64,000 nt of DNA from assembly GCA_964642545.1 (NCBI GenBank), contig CAZXQU010000001.1, positions 124,001 to 188,000 of the forward strand, read 5' to 3'. The notes beneath the pieces were generated by a model. The model was not told the DNA's origin and made no database searches. It was given only the letters and a program-made list of their open reading frames with translations. The DNA comes from QYOJ01 sp964642545 (GTDB lineage Bacteria > Bacteroidota > Bacteroidia > Bacteroidales > FEN-979). Of this stretch, positions 63,703-64,000 are shown one piece after another; position 1 is the stretch's first letter; each line of letters opens with the position of its first letter. A program made the position numbers and the translations under genes.

Positions 63703-64000
63703 ATGAAAGATACCCCCATCCCATATGAGGTTGTCAGCAGGCACATCAAAGAGAGTAACATCCGAAATATCGGCAAGGCTTCAATACGAGAGATCAAGCG
63801 ACTGATCAACGGAATAGAGAAGGAATCAGGCAAGAGGTATGTACGTATGGAGATGGGTGTCCCCGGCCTGAAACCATCAGAGATCGGGATCAATGCTGAA
63901 ATAGCTGCCCTGAAATCGGGAGTTGCTGCGATTTATCCTGAAATTGAAGGGATTGCTGAACTTAAAACAGAGGCCTCCCGGTTTGCCAAACTCTTCCTCG
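63703..64000 (+). CDS. PLP-dependent aminotransferase, 3'-truncated
   Basis: The first 99 codons are present and the gene runs off the right edge. The start matches class I/II aminotransferases common in Bacteroidota: KDTPIPYEVVSRHIKESNI, GKASIREIKRLI, MEMGVPGLKPSEIGINAEIAALKSG and YPEIEGIAELK. The PLP lysine lies beyond the window. Possible role in aromatic or other amino acid transamination; being next to hpdBCA, it could supply arylpyruvates, but this is a guess. Confidence 0.8.
   Translation, partial: MKDTPIPYEVVSRHIKESNIRNIGKASIREIKRLINGIEKESGKRYVRMEMGVPGLKPSEIGINAEIAALKSGVAAIYPEIEGIAELKTEASRFAKLFL

Overview
The window looks like chromosomal DNA of an anaerobic Bacteroidota bacterium, most like the Bacteroidales; this is inferred from gene content, not from a marker-gene comparison. 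The pointers are several secreted proteins with type IX secretion (T9SS) C-terminal sorting tails, the T9SS regulator PorX, a fused LpxC-FabZ, a fused FeoA-FeoB, many TAnnTTTG promoter elements of the Bacteroidota type, and an oxygen-sensitive glycyl radical enzyme. No rRNA, tRNA, CRISPR array, complete insertion sequence or prophage was seen. The only mobile-element trace is a short IS1595-type zinc-ribbon gene.

Layout. 1-7200: a 5'-truncated T9SS cargo gene, hutI, and two tandem secreted C10 cysteine proteases with CUB domains. 7200-10720: the zinc-ribbon gene, a lipoprotein thioredoxin and a cytosolic thioredoxin, a WbqC-like protein and an AT-rich glycosyltransferase. 10765-18220: FeoAB plus its small Cys-rich partner, a GH106-like secreted protein, an NlpC/P60 peptidase, a thiamine-diphosphate enzyme and an outer-membrane barrel. 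18260-25570 (mostly minus strand): tex, a LutA-like protein, an ald-aroB-aroA operon and an NTF2-like lipoprotein. 25689-29170: a cysK remnant, tsaE, porX and a divergent HD hydrolase whose conserved N-terminus has no usual start codon. 29260-34690: lipid A genes lpxD, lpxC-fabZ, lpxA and an ABC ATPase, facing a second lpxD paralogue and efp. 34760-41090: a surface polysaccharide locus (ligase/polymerase, two Wzz-like proteins, flippase, glycosyltransferase). 41089-46824: purD, a membrane protein, rnhB and a large DUF3352-like protein. 46832-50700: a LysM glucosaminidase and an overlapping murL-murD pair. 50754-58360: yqgE, a kelch T9SS cargo, membrane and lipid genes, a flavoprotein, a cold-shock protein and an M28 peptidase. 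58431-63515: a CBM9-like secreted protein and an hpdBCA (4-hydroxyphenylacetate decarboxylase) operon. The window ends inside an aminotransferase gene.

Three things stand out. (1) More than twenty arrays of degenerate 7-bp tandem repeats, built from several unrelated words, sit between genes. Several run in frame through or into coding sequences, including aroA (twice), hutI, a C10 protease and a FeoB-associated protein, and they supply the C-terminus or stop codon of murD, a polysaccharide ligase and others. (2) murL and murD overlap, and the MurD has an Ile where the usual NDSKAT motif has its Lys. This points to the alternative route in which D-glutamate of peptidoglycan is made by epimerising UDP-MurNAc-L-Ala-L-Glu. 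(3) An hpdBCA operon keeps every catalytic residue I recall for 4-hydroxyphenylacetate decarboxylase, with a small subunit whose first Fe-S cluster appears to be all-cysteine.
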